The notes beneath the pieces are model-generated. The model saw only the letters and a program-made list of their open reading frames with translations, was not told where the DNA came from and ran no database searches. Made by a program: the position numbers and the translations under genes. This document shows positions 55,973 to 64,000 of a stretch of 64,000 bases of DNA, in pieces. The DNA is from Pseudoalteromonas sp. MMG010. Lineage in GTDB: Bacteria > Pseudomonadota > Gammaproteobacteria > Enterobacterales > Alteromonadaceae. Within the stretch, counting starts at the first letter, position 1. Each line of letters opens with the position of its first letter. Location of the stretch: NCBI RefSeq assembly GCF_018100905.1, contig NZ_JAGJEG010000001.1:496001-560000 (forward strand), written 5' to 3'.

Positions 55973-57724
55973 TTACTGCAACGCAGCCGCTGTTTTTACC
56001 AGTTGTATAAATTCACTGCGGTATCCAAATGGGTCATCCCCTTTATTTTGGTTTGCCAAAGTGGCTATATCGTTATAGTGCCATTGCCCTAAATACTTTG
56101 CACCTTTTAACATTTGTGCAAATCCAGCCACGGCTGCTGCAAACTTAAAATCGCTCGAAACCAGATTATCCGCATTCGCTGTTAGCACCTTATGACTAAT
56201 TAACTGGCTTTTATTGTTCGTAGGTTGTTTATAACGCACCTTTACAAACGCCACTTCAGAGGTATTTATATCACCCTGTGGGGTTTTATGGTTACTGCTG
56301 TATCGTAAATCGTCTATGTGCTTTTGTGTTGAGTTGGCCATTGTTAACTCGTAAATTGCGGTCACGGTATGGCCCGCGCCAAGCTCTGCGGCATCAATAT
56401 TGTCGTTATTAAAATCTTCGTTTGCTAATAAACGATTTTGATAGCCAATTAAACGATACTCAGCCACCAGCTGCGGGTTAAACTCGACCTGAACTTTTAC
56501 ATCTTTTGCGATAATTTGCATGGTACTGCTCAACTCATCGACTAATACTTTGCGCGCTTCATTAAGATTATCAATATACGCGTGCTGACCATTACCTATA
56601 TTAGCTAACTGCTCCATTAGCGCATCGTTGTAATTGCCTTGACCAAAGCCTAACGTGGTTAATGCAATGCCTGTTTCACGTTTATTAGCAATAAGTGCTT
56701 TTAACTCGTCTAACGATTGTGTGCCGACATTAAAATCACCATCGGTAGCGAGTATGACTCTATTCACACCGCCTTTTTTAAAGTTTTTTTGTGCAATTTG
56801 ATAAGCAAGCTCGATACCCTGCTGTCCGTTTGTAGAGCCTCCTGCCGATAAAGTATCTAATGCTTGTGATATTTTTTGATGTTCATTTCCTGCACTTGCA
56901 TCTAGCACCACACCTGCGGCTCCAGCATAAACCACAATAGCCACTGAGTCGTCTTCATCGAGTTGTTTAGTCAACATTTTTAAACTGCTTTTTAATAAAG
57001 GTAATTTATTAGCCGCATTCATAGAGCCCGACACATCAAGTAAAAACACCAAGTTAGCGGCCTTTAACTGCGACTTTTCAATTTCAAATCCCTTAATGCC
57101 AATATGCAGAAGTTGACGTTGTGCATTCCATGGCGCTGCTGCCATTTCGGTGTGTATATTAAAAGGCACATCAAATGATGCCGGTGTTAAATAGTCATAA
57201 TTAAAGTAATTTATAAAAGCTTCTTCTCGTACAGCATCGCTGGGGGGGAGTTGCCCTGCATTTATCATACGACGGCTATTGCTGTAGCTACCGGTATCAA
57301 CATCAATAGAAAAAGTAGACAACGGCTGCGTTACAACTTGCTTTACTGGGTTTTGTAATGATTTTAAGTACTGCTCGTTATTGTTTTTTTCGTTAATAAT
57401 CGGCCGCTCTATAGGTGATGGTAATATAGGGCGCGGCATACTTATGTTGCGAGGCATAACAGACATTTTAGTTGTGGCAAACATTTGCTTTTGTGCCACT
57501 TTTAATTGCCTTACAGCCTTATCTTGTTGCTCACTAACTACAATATTATTGCTACTCACTTGTATTGTTTCAATGTCGGGCGTACTTTTCGGTTGTGAAG
57601 TGCTGGGTATCGTTTGTTGTGTACTTTGCTTATGACTTGAATATGTACACGCTGTTATTATCGCTAAACTTACCGCGGTTAATATCATTTTTGGGTTTAT
57701 GCGCTGTATTTTATCGTTTTTCAT
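55973..57724 (-). CDS. von Willebrand factor A lipoprotein (YfbK-like)
   Basis: 583 residues with a lipobox (IITAC). The order is a linker, a conserved N-terminal region (TFSIDVDTGSYSNSRRMINAGQLPPSDAVREEAFINYFNYDY), a vWA domain with the MIDAS motif DVSGSMN, further LATDGDFNVG, and a C-terminal DUF3520-type part (ELGAGHTVTAIYELT; VAFVKVRYKQP). YfbK-type proteins are periplasmic and bind divalent metal, with unclear function. It heads an operon with an ECF sigma and an anti-sigma gene, so it may be the sensed or regulated envelope component. Confidence 0.9.
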   Translation of the reverse strand: MKNDKIQRINPKMILTAVSLAIITACTYSSHKQSTQQTIPSTSQPKSTPDIETIQVSSNNIVVSEQQDKAVRQLKVAQKQMFATTKMSVMPRNISMPRPILPSPIERPIINEKNNNEQYLKSLQNPVKQVVTQPLSTFSIDVDTGSYSNSRRMINAGQLPPSDAVREEAFINYFNYDYLTPASFDVPFNIHTEMAAAPWNAQRQLLHIGIKGFEIEKSQLKAANLVFLLDVSGSMNAANKLPLLKSSLKMLTKQLDEDDSVAIVVYAGAAGVVLDASAGNEHQKISQALDTLSAGGSTNGQQGIELAYQIAQKNFKKGGVNRVILATDGDFNVGTQSLDELKALIANKRETGIALTTLGFGQGNYNDALMEQLANIGNGQHAYIDNLNEARKVLVDELSSTMQIIAKDVKVQVEFNPQLVAEYRLIGYQNRLLANEDFNNDNIDAAELGAGHTVTAIYELTMANSTQKHIDDLRYSSNHKTPQGDINTSEVAFVKVRYKQPTNNKSQLISHKVLTANADNLVSSDFKFAAAVAGFAQMLKGAKYLGQWHYNDIATLANQNKGDDPFGYRSEFIQLVKTAAALQ

Positions 57725-57944
57725 AACTCACCTATTCGGTTTAAAAAAGTAATTACCGCTATAAACGCCCGAGATATAAAACTGGGGTTAAAATAAATAA
57801 GTTATTTTAATATGTGACACCGCAGGTTTTGTCCTCAACACTTAATACGCACCAAGCACACCGATATTGCACACGCTAATTAATGTGTATGAAGGCTAAG
57901 TTCTGGTATAATTTGACCATTCTTTTTGCAGATTTGAGTATTTT

Positions 57945-59141
57945 GTGAATAACGCTTTACCCTCTCGTACCACGCTTTCGAGTATCATTTTAATTACCGG
58001 TATATTTTTTATAGCCTTTAACTTGCGTGCACCGGTAACCGGTATTGGACCAGTACTTGATAATATTATTGCCAGCTTTAATTTAACGGCTTCGCAAGCA
58101 GGCATGCTGACAACCCTCCCTCTTTTAGCGTTTGCTTTAGCCTCGCCTTTAGCGTCTACACTAGCAAAAAAGCTAGGGCTTGAAATATCACTTTTTATTG
58201 CTCTTATTTTAATTGCTTTAGGGCTGCTATCACGATTAATACCCAGTGCTCCTTTGTTATATATAGGAACGGGAGTCATCGCAGTGGGGATAGCAATAGG
58301 CAATGTATTACTACCGAGTTTAATAAAGCGAGATTTTCCTCACAAAGTAGCAATTATGACTTCGGCATACGTGCTAGCAATGGGAGTATTTGCAGGAAGT
58401 TATTCGGCATTAATTATACCTCTTGCAGGGTATCAAGATATGGGCTGGCAAATCGCTCTTGCAAGCTATGCTTTGCTCACAATAATAAGTATTTTTATAT
58501 GGCTACCCCAATTAAAATTACATACCAAACCTACAAAGGATGTCACACAAAGCGTACCTGGTAGCAAAATTTGGCACTACCCGTTAGCGTGGCACATTAC
58601 GTTGTTTTTAGGTTTAAACTCATTTTTTACCTATATTATGATTGCTTGGCTGCCCAGTGTATTAATTGATGCCGGGTATGATGCGCAGCATGCCGGTGTA
58701 TTGCATGGGGCCTTTCAATTTGCTTCAGCTTTGCCGGGCATTTTATTAATTCCTTTATTAGCAAAATTAAAAGATCAACGTATGTTGGCATTAATACTGG
58801 CCTTATGTGGCAGTGCTTGTTCGTTTGGCTTACTTTACTTTCCAAGCGCTGCATTTATATGGACCGCTACATTAGGGTTTTGCTCTGGGGCTACGTTTAT
58901 TTTAGGCATATCTTACGTGAGTTTACGCTCTCACAACTCTCGACAAGCAACATCGTTATCGGCAATGGCACAATGCGCCGGCTATTTATTAGCAGCAACC
59001 GGTCCTATGTTTGCTGGTGCACTGCATAGCTATTTTGGAAGCTGGGATAGTTTGTTATGGCTTTGCGCCCTAGCCAGTATTGCATGCGGTATTTTTGGTT
59101 ACTTAGGTGGGCGCGATATTTTACTAAGTAAAAACGCTTAA
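57945..59141 (+). CDS. MFS transporter, CynX/NimT-like
   Basis: 398 residues with 12 transmembrane segments. It opens ITGIFFIAFNLRAPVTGIGPVLDNIIASFNLTASQAGMLTTLPLLAFALASPLAS, the hallmark of the CynX/NimT group, followed by VGIAIGNVLLPSLIKRDFPHKVAIMTSAYV. Start is GTG 57945. CynX exports cyanate-related compounds and NimT 2-nitroimidazole in E. coli; the substrate here is unknown. It stands alone. Confidence 0.9.
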   Translation: MNNALPSRTTLSSIILITGIFFIAFNLRAPVTGIGPVLDNIIASFNLTASQAGMLTTLPLLAFALASPLASTLAKKLGLEISLFIALILIALGLLSRLIPSAPLLYIGTGVIAVGIAIGNVLLPSLIKRDFPHKVAIMTSAYVLAMGVFAGSYSALIIPLAGYQDMGWQIALASYALLTIISIFIWLPQLKLHTKPTKDVTQSVPGSKIWHYPLAWHITLFLGLNSFFTYIMIAWLPSVLIDAGYDAQHAGVLHGAFQFASALPGILLIPLLAKLKDQRMLALILALCGSACSFGLLYFPSAAFIWTATLGFCSGATFILGISYVSLRSHNSRQATSLSAMAQCAGYLLAATGPMFAGALHSYFGSWDSLLWLCALASIACGIFGYLGGRDILLSKNA

Positions 59142-59149
59142 CGACACAA

Positions 59150-59371
59150 TTACGCTAAAAGCTGTTCAAACCATGCAAAAAAGCCTTTAGTTTGCTTTTT
59201 AGATGCCTGCTTTTTAGCATAATGTTTATTGGCTGCTTCACGTTGTTCTTTGCGCTCTTGCGCTAAATTTGCTTTAGCCGCAAAACGTAAACGCTGTTGT
59301 TGCGTTAATTCATTATCAAAGTTAATGGCAGACTTTTTTACTGCACGGCTACTTTTTGGTGAACTACACAT
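59150..59371 (-). CDS. Small basic hypothetical protein
   Basis: 73 residues, family not recognised. Rich in Lys, Arg, Gln and Ala, mostly one long helix (LTQQQRLRFAAKANLAQERKEQREAANKHYAKKQASKKQ) ending KGFFAWFEQLLA. GGAGGG before the ATG supports a real gene. It may bind nucleic acid, given its charge. Confidence 0.65.
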   Translation of the reverse strand: MCSSPKSSRAVKKSAINFDNELTQQQRLRFAAKANLAQERKEQREAANKHYAKKQASKKQTKGFFAWFEQLLA

Positions 59372-59444
59372 AAAACCCTCCGTTTAATTATCTACTCAGT
59401 ACAGTTAAATAAGTAGACACGAAAACACAGGGTTTTATTTCAAA

Positions 59445-59867
59445 TTAGTTTGCAGGTGGTGTGGTTTCAAAGTTGTTCATCGTGTTTAATTCATTAAGCC
59501 ATGATGCACTCGAACGACACCAAATTTGTGCTTTAGGTGTGAGTTGCTCACGCTCATGCACTGCCCCAATTCTTAATCCATAAATACGCTCAGCATCACT
59601 CCCTCCTACCGATGTAGCATACAATGAAGTACCGCAGTTACCGCAAAACCCTTGTGCACGCTTATTGCCGCTTTGCGCTGTTTTTATATACTCTTTAGGT
59701 AAAGTCGCATTAAAGGTGACCGCTCCTGGGTATGATAAAACCACAGTACGCAATGGGCCACTCGACATTTTTTGGCAATCAGTACAGTGGCAATTAATAA
59801 CTTTATTTTCATCTACTTCTGCATGGTATGTTATATCGCCGCAGTAACAGCGTCCGGTTATTTTCAT
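59445..59867 (-). CDS. GFA family (glutathione-dependent formaldehyde-activating-like) protein
   Basis: 140 residues. The zinc sites are CYCGDITYHAEV, NCHCTDCQKMSSG and GFCGNCGTSLYAT, the full Cys pattern of the GFA/DUF636 fold. GFA proteins bind zinc; only one relative is known to react with glutathione-formaldehyde adducts, so the reaction is unknown. GGAAA lies upstream of the ATG. Confidence 0.9.
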   Translation of the reverse strand: MKITGRCYCGDITYHAEVDENKVINCHCTDCQKMSSGPLRTVVLSYPGAVTFNATLPKEYIKTAQSGNKRAQGFCGNCGTSLYATSVGGSDAERIYGLRIGAVHEREQLTPKAQIWCRSSASWLNELNTMNNFETTPPAN

Positions 59868-59991
59868 AAGTATTTTCCGAGTTAAATTTAGTGTGTTTTT
59901 CGTATTAAGTTATATACATAACCGATTATATTACTGTTTTGTAATAAAAAAAGACAGTAATGTTGCTCTTTAAAAACACCATTATGAAAGG

Positions 59992-60240
59992 TTACCTTGG
60001 CTTATACTGTGTTTTACAATGACTACGCATAATTTCAGGACTTCGTAATTGTAAGTGCTTGGTTTTACGCCCTGCATGGCGCTTACGCCATGTTTTAAAT
60101 GCACCCGCTGATATATGCTTACGCATAAAGCAAACCAATGATGAATGGTTTAATCCATAAAGCTGCTCAATAGCTTCGTACGGAGTACGGTCTTCCCACG
60201 CCATTTCGATAATACGAGAAATATCTTCGCTACTTAACAT
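59992..60240 (-). CDS. DUF2805 / TIGR03643 family protein
   Basis: 82 residues from ATG 60240, which has GAGG about five bases upstream; the longer frame to 60330 is less likely. The sequence LSSEDISRIIEMAWEDRTPYEAIEQLYGLNHSSLVCFMRKHISAGAFKTWRKRHAGRKTKH is diagnostic of this short family, which looks like an HTH protein. Function unknown. The neighbouring VOC gene starts 3 bases beyond the end of the longer frame. Confidence 0.85.
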   Translation of the reverse strand: MLSSEDISRIIEMAWEDRTPYEAIEQLYGLNHSSLVCFMRKHISAGAFKTWRKRHAGRKTKHLQLRSPEIMRSHCKTQYKPR

Positions 60241-60332
60241 GCATACCTCATTAGTCATATTTAAAAATGAGCTATACGATATACAAAGATAGGATGATCT
60301 ATTTACACTAAATTTGTTTATAAAAAGCATGT

Positions 60333-60713
60333 TTACTCGTGCGTTATATTAACGCGCCAAGGGGGGTTAAGCCTGTTTTCGCCAGCATAATAAAGTTTAA
60401 TTTTATTACCTGATGGGTCTTCTAACGAGGCTTCACTCCATAAGTAACGCTGCTTAGTTAGCGCAGTATTAAATTTAATCCCTTTGCTTTTAAGTGTATT
60501 TATCCAACTTTCTAGGTTATCGCTTTCGAAATAAAGGGTTGCGGCGTTATTAGCATATTCATCGGTTAATAATAATGAAAAACTCGCCCCATTTGGGCAT
60601 TCAAAGCGCGAATAATGTTCTGTTTTAACAATTTGAGTAAAGCCCATTAGCAAATAAAATGCATTGGCTTTATCGATATCGACGACGGGTAAAGTGACTT
60701 GATTTAAGTTCAT
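60333..60713 (-). CDS. VOC family protein (glyoxalase/bleomycin resistance fold)
   Basis: 126 residues with the two beta-alpha-beta-beta-beta modules of the VOC fold: LNQVTLPVVDIDKANAFYLLMGFTQIVKTEHYSRFECPNGASFSLLL, and later ATLYFESDNLESWINTLKSKGIKFNT, LWSEASLEDPSGNKIKLYYAGENR. A metal ligand set is possible but not certain by eye. The reaction is unknown. It precedes the DUF2805 gene and lies 70 bases downstream of the desaturase gene, in the same direction. Confidence 0.88.
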   Translation of the reverse strand: MNLNQVTLPVVDIDKANAFYLLMGFTQIVKTEHYSRFECPNGASFSLLLTDEYANNAATLYFESDNLESWINTLKSKGIKFNTALTKQRYLWSEASLEDPSGNKIKLYYAGENRLNPPWRVNITHE

Positions 60714-60783
60714 TGTAGCGACCTATTAAAATAAATAAGTCGCTACTGTAAAACCTCAACCATAGTTAAGGTCAATGGGTTTG

Positions 60784-61776
60784 TTAGGCTGGATATTTAT
60801 TCGCATTTTTGAGGCTTTCAAAATCATTAAATCGCACCCCATGTTTTTTCATAATAGGGAGTACCTTTTTACTAAGCATTTGTCGTAAATAAAAAGGTTG
60901 ATTAGGCACAAAGTGATGAATAGTGTGCGTATGACCAAAGTTAAAACAAAACAAATGAAAAGGCGCAAATAAACGACTTGTAATAACATGTGTTTGTTCA
61001 AGCATATTAGTAACACCACCGTAGTAATGCATACTTGAGGTAACAAAATTAAGCGAGCTTGATCGAATCACATTAGGCACAATAAGTACCACCATTAAAA
61101 ACTCAAATACATTCATTATATCGAGTAATAAAACCGGTGCATTTGCACTAATCGGTGTAAACAAGTTAACAATATGAAAGATAATAACCGAATATAAAAT
61201 AACAAAATGCACTGTAGCTAACGGAAAACCGGCGTTAAACACTTTTAAAAAGCTAAAGCCTTTTATTTCTTTACTAAAGCGTTTCGTGTTTATGGTTAAC
61301 CCTAAAAGTCCATCAACAATAACTAACGCACGTAAAAATGGGTTTTTAATACCATTACCCACTAAACGCTCTTCTAAATCTTGTTGGGTACCCGATGTTT
61401 TATGATGATGCAAATGCATTTTGCGTCTAAACCATGGACTGACTGTATTTGGACGCATAACCCACACGCTAAGCATCATAAAGTTATGGAGCAACGGGTT
61501 ATTGCTAAAATACTGTTTATGGATCAAATCATGCTCTAACTCATGTGAGATAGAAGTGGCAATCGCGGCCAAAATAATACACACCCAAGCAGGAATAATG
61601 GCTAAGTAATACAAGAGACCTAAACCAATTAGCGCACTTAATGAAATTAATAAAATAGCCATCCCCAAAGTATTTTGATGGGCTAATACTGGATATTTTT
61701 GGCGAAGTTTCAGCTCTTCGGCTTTAATTGCCCTAACTACGGCTTGAATATTTTCTTTGGCATTGAGCGTGTTCAT
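60784..61776 (-). CDS. Membrane fatty acid desaturase family protein
   Basis: 330 residues with several hydrophobic segments and three His boxes: HELEHDLIH, HLHHHKTSG and FGHTHTIHH. This is the di-iron desaturase/hydroxylase pattern. It could desaturate membrane lipids, relevant to cold marine life, or hydroxylate a lipid-like substrate. The ribosome site at ATG 61776 is weak. Its neighbours do not reveal the substrate. Confidence 0.88.
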   Translation of the reverse strand: MNTLNAKENIQAVVRAIKAEELKLRQKYPVLAHQNTLGMAILLISLSALIGLGLLYYLAIIPAWVCIILAAIATSISHELEHDLIHKQYFSNNPLLHNFMMLSVWVMRPNTVSPWFRRKMHLHHHKTSGTQQDLEERLVGNGIKNPFLRALVIVDGLLGLTINTKRFSKEIKGFSFLKVFNAGFPLATVHFVILYSVIIFHIVNLFTPISANAPVLLLDIMNVFEFLMVVLIVPNVIRSSSLNFVTSSMHYYGGVTNMLEQTHVITSRLFAPFHLFCFNFGHTHTIHHFVPNQPFYLRQMLSKKVLPIMKKHGVRFNDFESLKNANKYPA

Positions 61777-61990
61777 AATTAATATCTACAAATCAAAGTT
61801 GTAAATATAATACCCGAATCAAGTTAAAGCTGCCAGCGCAGGGAATAATATCACCACCTTTTATCGTATTTTTCAGCTAGTTTTTAAGTACTCCACTGTG
61901 GCATATATTATTAATATTAGCGTATGCATGGTGGCTATATTTTGTACTCACTTACAAACAATGGGGTTAATAAAAGCGAGAGTTCATACT

Positions 61991-63145
61991 TCATTTCGCA
62001 TTTAAAAATACATTGGCAGGCCCTCTGGCTGGCTTTGCCGTAATCGCATTTAAAAACTCGAGCAAAGCTGATATTTCTTCTTGCGTTAATGCAAGCGGCT
62101 TTATATGTGGCGATAACTGTGGTGATAATGGATCATTAGCATCGGGTTTTGTAAACCCGCCACCTACATTATATAAATTAACTATCCCCTGCATATCGAC
62201 AAATAAACCATTATGCATCCAAGGCTTGCCATTCATTACACCGCGTAAACTTGGGGTTTTAAACTTACCTACATCTTGAGCTTTCGCGGTGACATTGTAA
62301 CGGCCTAAATCTTGGTTTTTATGTTTATAAAAGGTCAGTCCAATATTATGAAATTTTTGATCGCTAAACATGGCACCCGAATGGCAATTGATACACCGCG
62401 CTTTGGTGCGAAATAAATGCAGCCCTAATAATGCAGAGTCTGACAATTTATTTTGATAAATATTTTTGGTGCGCGGATTTTGCTGTTTACTTGCAAGCAT
62501 AAAATAATCAAAGTCACTTTTACGCGAAGTAATGGTGCGCTGAAACGTCGCTAACGCCATACCTATACGCTCAACCGTCACCTTTTCATCACCAAAAGCA
62601 GCCTTAAACTGCGCTTTATAGTCAGCTATATTTGCCAAACGCTGTTCAAGCTCTGGCAAAGTAAAGTTCATTTCCAGTGGGTCTTGAATTGGCATTAATG
62701 CTTGCGATTCGAGCGATAAAGCCCTGCCATCCCAAAAAAAATGTGAACTATAACCCACATTTTCGATTGACGGAGCATTACGTTTACCTTGTTGTCGGTT
62801 ATGACCAAACGATTTTTTGCGCCCATCAGCCCATGCTAAATCGGGGTCATGACAGCTTGCACAAGCAATTTGCTCTGAGCGTGATAAGCGTCCGTCGTTA
62901 AACAGTTGTTGCCCTAATTTCATTTTGGCTTTTGTAAAAGGGTTACTGCTAGGGAACTTAACGCTATCGAGTAAGCCTAATTCACTATGCTCAACGCCTT
63001 CATCAAGCAAAGGTTTTGGCCAAAACTTGGGGTCTTGAGTATATATTTTTCGTAACTGCTTAATATCGAGATCACTGGCATATACCACGCTTACCCCATT
63101 CAAACACACCGACGCTAACAGTAATAAAATAAAGAAATTAAACAT
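61991..63145 (-). CDS. Di-haem cytochrome c peroxidase family protein (MauG/CcpA type)
   Basis: 384 residues with a signal peptide ending near VYA-SD. Two haem c motifs are present, CASCHDPDLAW and CINCHSGAMF. The peroxidase-type regions FKTPSLRGVMNGKPWMHNGLFVDMQGIVNLYN and QEEISALLEFLNAITA are typical of this family. It reduces hydrogen peroxide or oxidises another protein in the periplasm. It overlaps the PepSY-TM gene by 8 bases and follows a DUF4920 gene, one operon. Confidence 0.92.
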   Translation of the reverse strand: MFNFFILLLLASVCLNGVSVVYASDLDIKQLRKIYTQDPKFWPKPLLDEGVEHSELGLLDSVKFPSSNPFTKAKMKLGQQLFNDGRLSRSEQIACASCHDPDLAWADGRKKSFGHNRQQGKRNAPSIENVGYSSHFFWDGRALSLESQALMPIQDPLEMNFTLPELEQRLANIADYKAQFKAAFGDEKVTVERIGMALATFQRTITSRKSDFDYFMLASKQQNPRTKNIYQNKLSDSALLGLHLFRTKARCINCHSGAMFSDQKFHNIGLTFYKHKNQDLGRYNVTAKAQDVGKFKTPSLRGVMNGKPWMHNGLFVDMQGIVNLYNVGGGFTKPDANDPLSPQLSPHIKPLALTQEEISALLEFLNAITAKPARGPANVFLNAK

Positions 63146-63707
63146 AAAAAATATACACCGTGGGGATCAACCCACCTACAATAACTAACCAGCCTCTTTT
63201 TAATCGCCAAGGACTGTATTTTCCTTTAACCATAAACAAAGCCGACAGGGCCAAAAAAATTAACATACCAGCATAGATATCAGAAAAAACAACCCAGCCT
63301 TTTTTCGCTTCGTTTAAATGCAAGGTATTAAATTGCTTAAATACCGCGCGCTCAGTAACACGTTCATATACTGCCGTTTGCCGTGAAAAATTAGCGGTTA
63401 ACGTCCCGCCCTCGGCAAAAAATAGTTTGTATTGCTGCACCGACTCCCAATAGCTGGCCTTTATGGCCTCATTAAACTCAAACAAGGTACTAAGCTGCTC
63501 ATTTAATTGCTCATCTGATAAAGTATTTTTAGCCTTAAAGGGTTTCTCTACACGCTCAATAATATAGTTCGGATTCCAATCTGCAATATGGTTTAACGCA
63601 ATGCCCGAAACAGCAAAAACTAATGTTAAACCAATGCATAAATAACCAATATCGCGGTGTAATGTTCGGTTTAAACGAAACCAAAAATTAGCCGATTTTC
63701 TAGTCAA
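63138..63707 (-). CDS. PepSY-associated TM helix protein
   Basis: 189 residues. It begins RLNRTLHRDIGYLCIGLTLVFAVSGIALNHIADWNP, the signature of PepSY-associated membrane proteins, has a periplasmic loop of about 90 residues, and two C-terminal membrane segments (FSDIYAGMLIFLALSALFMV and GWLVIVGGLIPTVYIFYV). It overlaps both flanking genes by 8 bases, so the operon is tightly coupled. Relatives occur next to iron uptake and redox proteins. Confidence 0.85.
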   Translation of the reverse strand: MTRKSANFWFRLNRTLHRDIGYLCIGLTLVFAVSGIALNHIADWNPNYIIERVEKPFKAKNTLSDEQLNEQLSTLFEFNEAIKASYWESVQQYKLFFAEGGTLTANFSRQTAVYERVTERAVFKQFNTLHLNEAKKGWVVFSDIYAGMLIFLALSALFMVKGKYSPWRLKRGWLVIVGGLIPTVYIFYV

Positions 63708-64000
63708 GAACTTTTACCCCAATCGGTGAAAGTTGATAAATAGACATACTCTCGGTTACATCAGTGCTGTCGAAAGCTTCACCTTTACGTTTTGCGATTT
63801 GTGCTTGATATTGCTTTGTTTGTTTTAAACTTAGTGCGATTTCTTGTAATTTCCCTGTAGCTAACGCTTCACGCCCTTTGGCATATAATGGAAATACCAT
63901 ATCGCCATCACGTACTTTTATGCGTAGTTTTTCAAATTTTGCATCAGAGGCAAGCTCCATCCAACAACCACGGTGGCTACATACTCCAACAATAGTGCCT
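63700..64000 (-). CDS. DUF4920 domain protein (start beyond window)
   Basis: The frame is open to the window end; the ATG at 63960 is internal, since GTIVGVCSHRGCW lies upstream in the same frame, and the segment with GCWMELASD matches DUF4920 (usual form GTV..VC..KGCWM.L). About 100 residues are visible. DUF4920 is a small exported domain with two Cys of unknown role, often with redox or metal proteins. It is the first visible gene of an operon with the PepSY-TM and di-haem peroxidase genes, overlapping the former by 8 bases. Confidence 0.75.
   Translation of the reverse strand, partial: GTIVGVCSHRGCWMELASDAKFEKLRIKVRDGDMVFPLYAKGREALATGKLQEIALSLKQTKQYQAQIAKRKGEAFDSTDVTESMSIYQLSPIGVKVLD

Noticed and set aside
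57725..57790. An ECF promoter before the vWA operon
   Set aside because: CGTTTA is present on the minus strand but no clear -35 partner is at the expected distance.

Overview
The window looks like a chromosomal segment of a marine gammaproteobacterium of the Alteromonadales, most likely Pseudoalteromonas or a close relative. This is inferred from the AT-rich composition, the gammaproteobacterial forms of GcvTHP, RlmB, RNase R and YddG, many exported proteins, a TonB-dependent receptor, GGDEF proteins and a large chemoreceptor. It rests on family recognition by eye, not on a database search. No rRNA, tRNA, CRISPR array or intact transposon was seen.

Layout. 1-10.6 kb holds exported and envelope proteins: a partial lamin-tail/CotH protein, a GST, a DUF1223 protein, a His-rich DUF6152/membrane fusion with a small membrane partner, a TonB-dependent receptor and a large metzincin-type protease. 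10.6-17.4 kb is a mixed stretch: MarR regulator with a palindrome at its start, DUF1499 protein, exported class II cAMP phosphodiesterase, two alpha/beta hydrolases, and a DUF2975/XRE pair. 17.6-22.5 kb is a coherent module: ECF sigma factor, anti-sigma factor and lipoprotein in one operon, a divergent exported subtilase, and a low-complexity exported protein followed by a putative beta-barrel. The sigma gene and the exported-protein gene carry the same ECF-type promoter motif with identical spacing. 22.6-33 kb holds a pyroglutamyl-peptidase-like protein with Ser at the catalytic Cys position, two TPR-GGEEF proteins, and a GDPD lipoprotein followed by a PEGA-domain membrane protein.

33-40.6 kb is YddG followed by an accessory stretch: two remnants of a Y1 (REP-associated type) transposase on either side of a chemoreceptor with a duplicated sensor, an Abi/HEPN defence gene, and three tandem copies of a ~278-bp repeat. 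40.6-46.8 kb is the glycine cleavage operon (an extra GcvT-like gene, then gcvT, gcvH, gcvP) with a divergent LysR regulator and a 24-bp perfect palindrome between them. 46.9-50.1 kb is rnr-rlmB. 50.2-52.1 kb is a DesK/DesR-like two-component system preceded by a 54-residue membrane ORF that is translationally coupled to the kinase. 52.3-64 kb contains an EamA exporter with a GDPD, a putative porin, a vWA lipoprotein/ECF sigma/anti-sigma operon, an MFS (CynX-like) transporter, small conserved proteins (GFA, DUF2805, VOC), a fatty acid desaturase, and a DUF4920/PepSY-TM/di-haem peroxidase operon cut by the window end.

The best candidates for something undescribed are the 17.6-22.5 kb ECF/subtilase module, the coupled small protein of the two-component operon, the GDPD-lipoprotein/PEGA pair, the Ser-substituted peptidase, and the GcvT-like gene heading the gcv operon.
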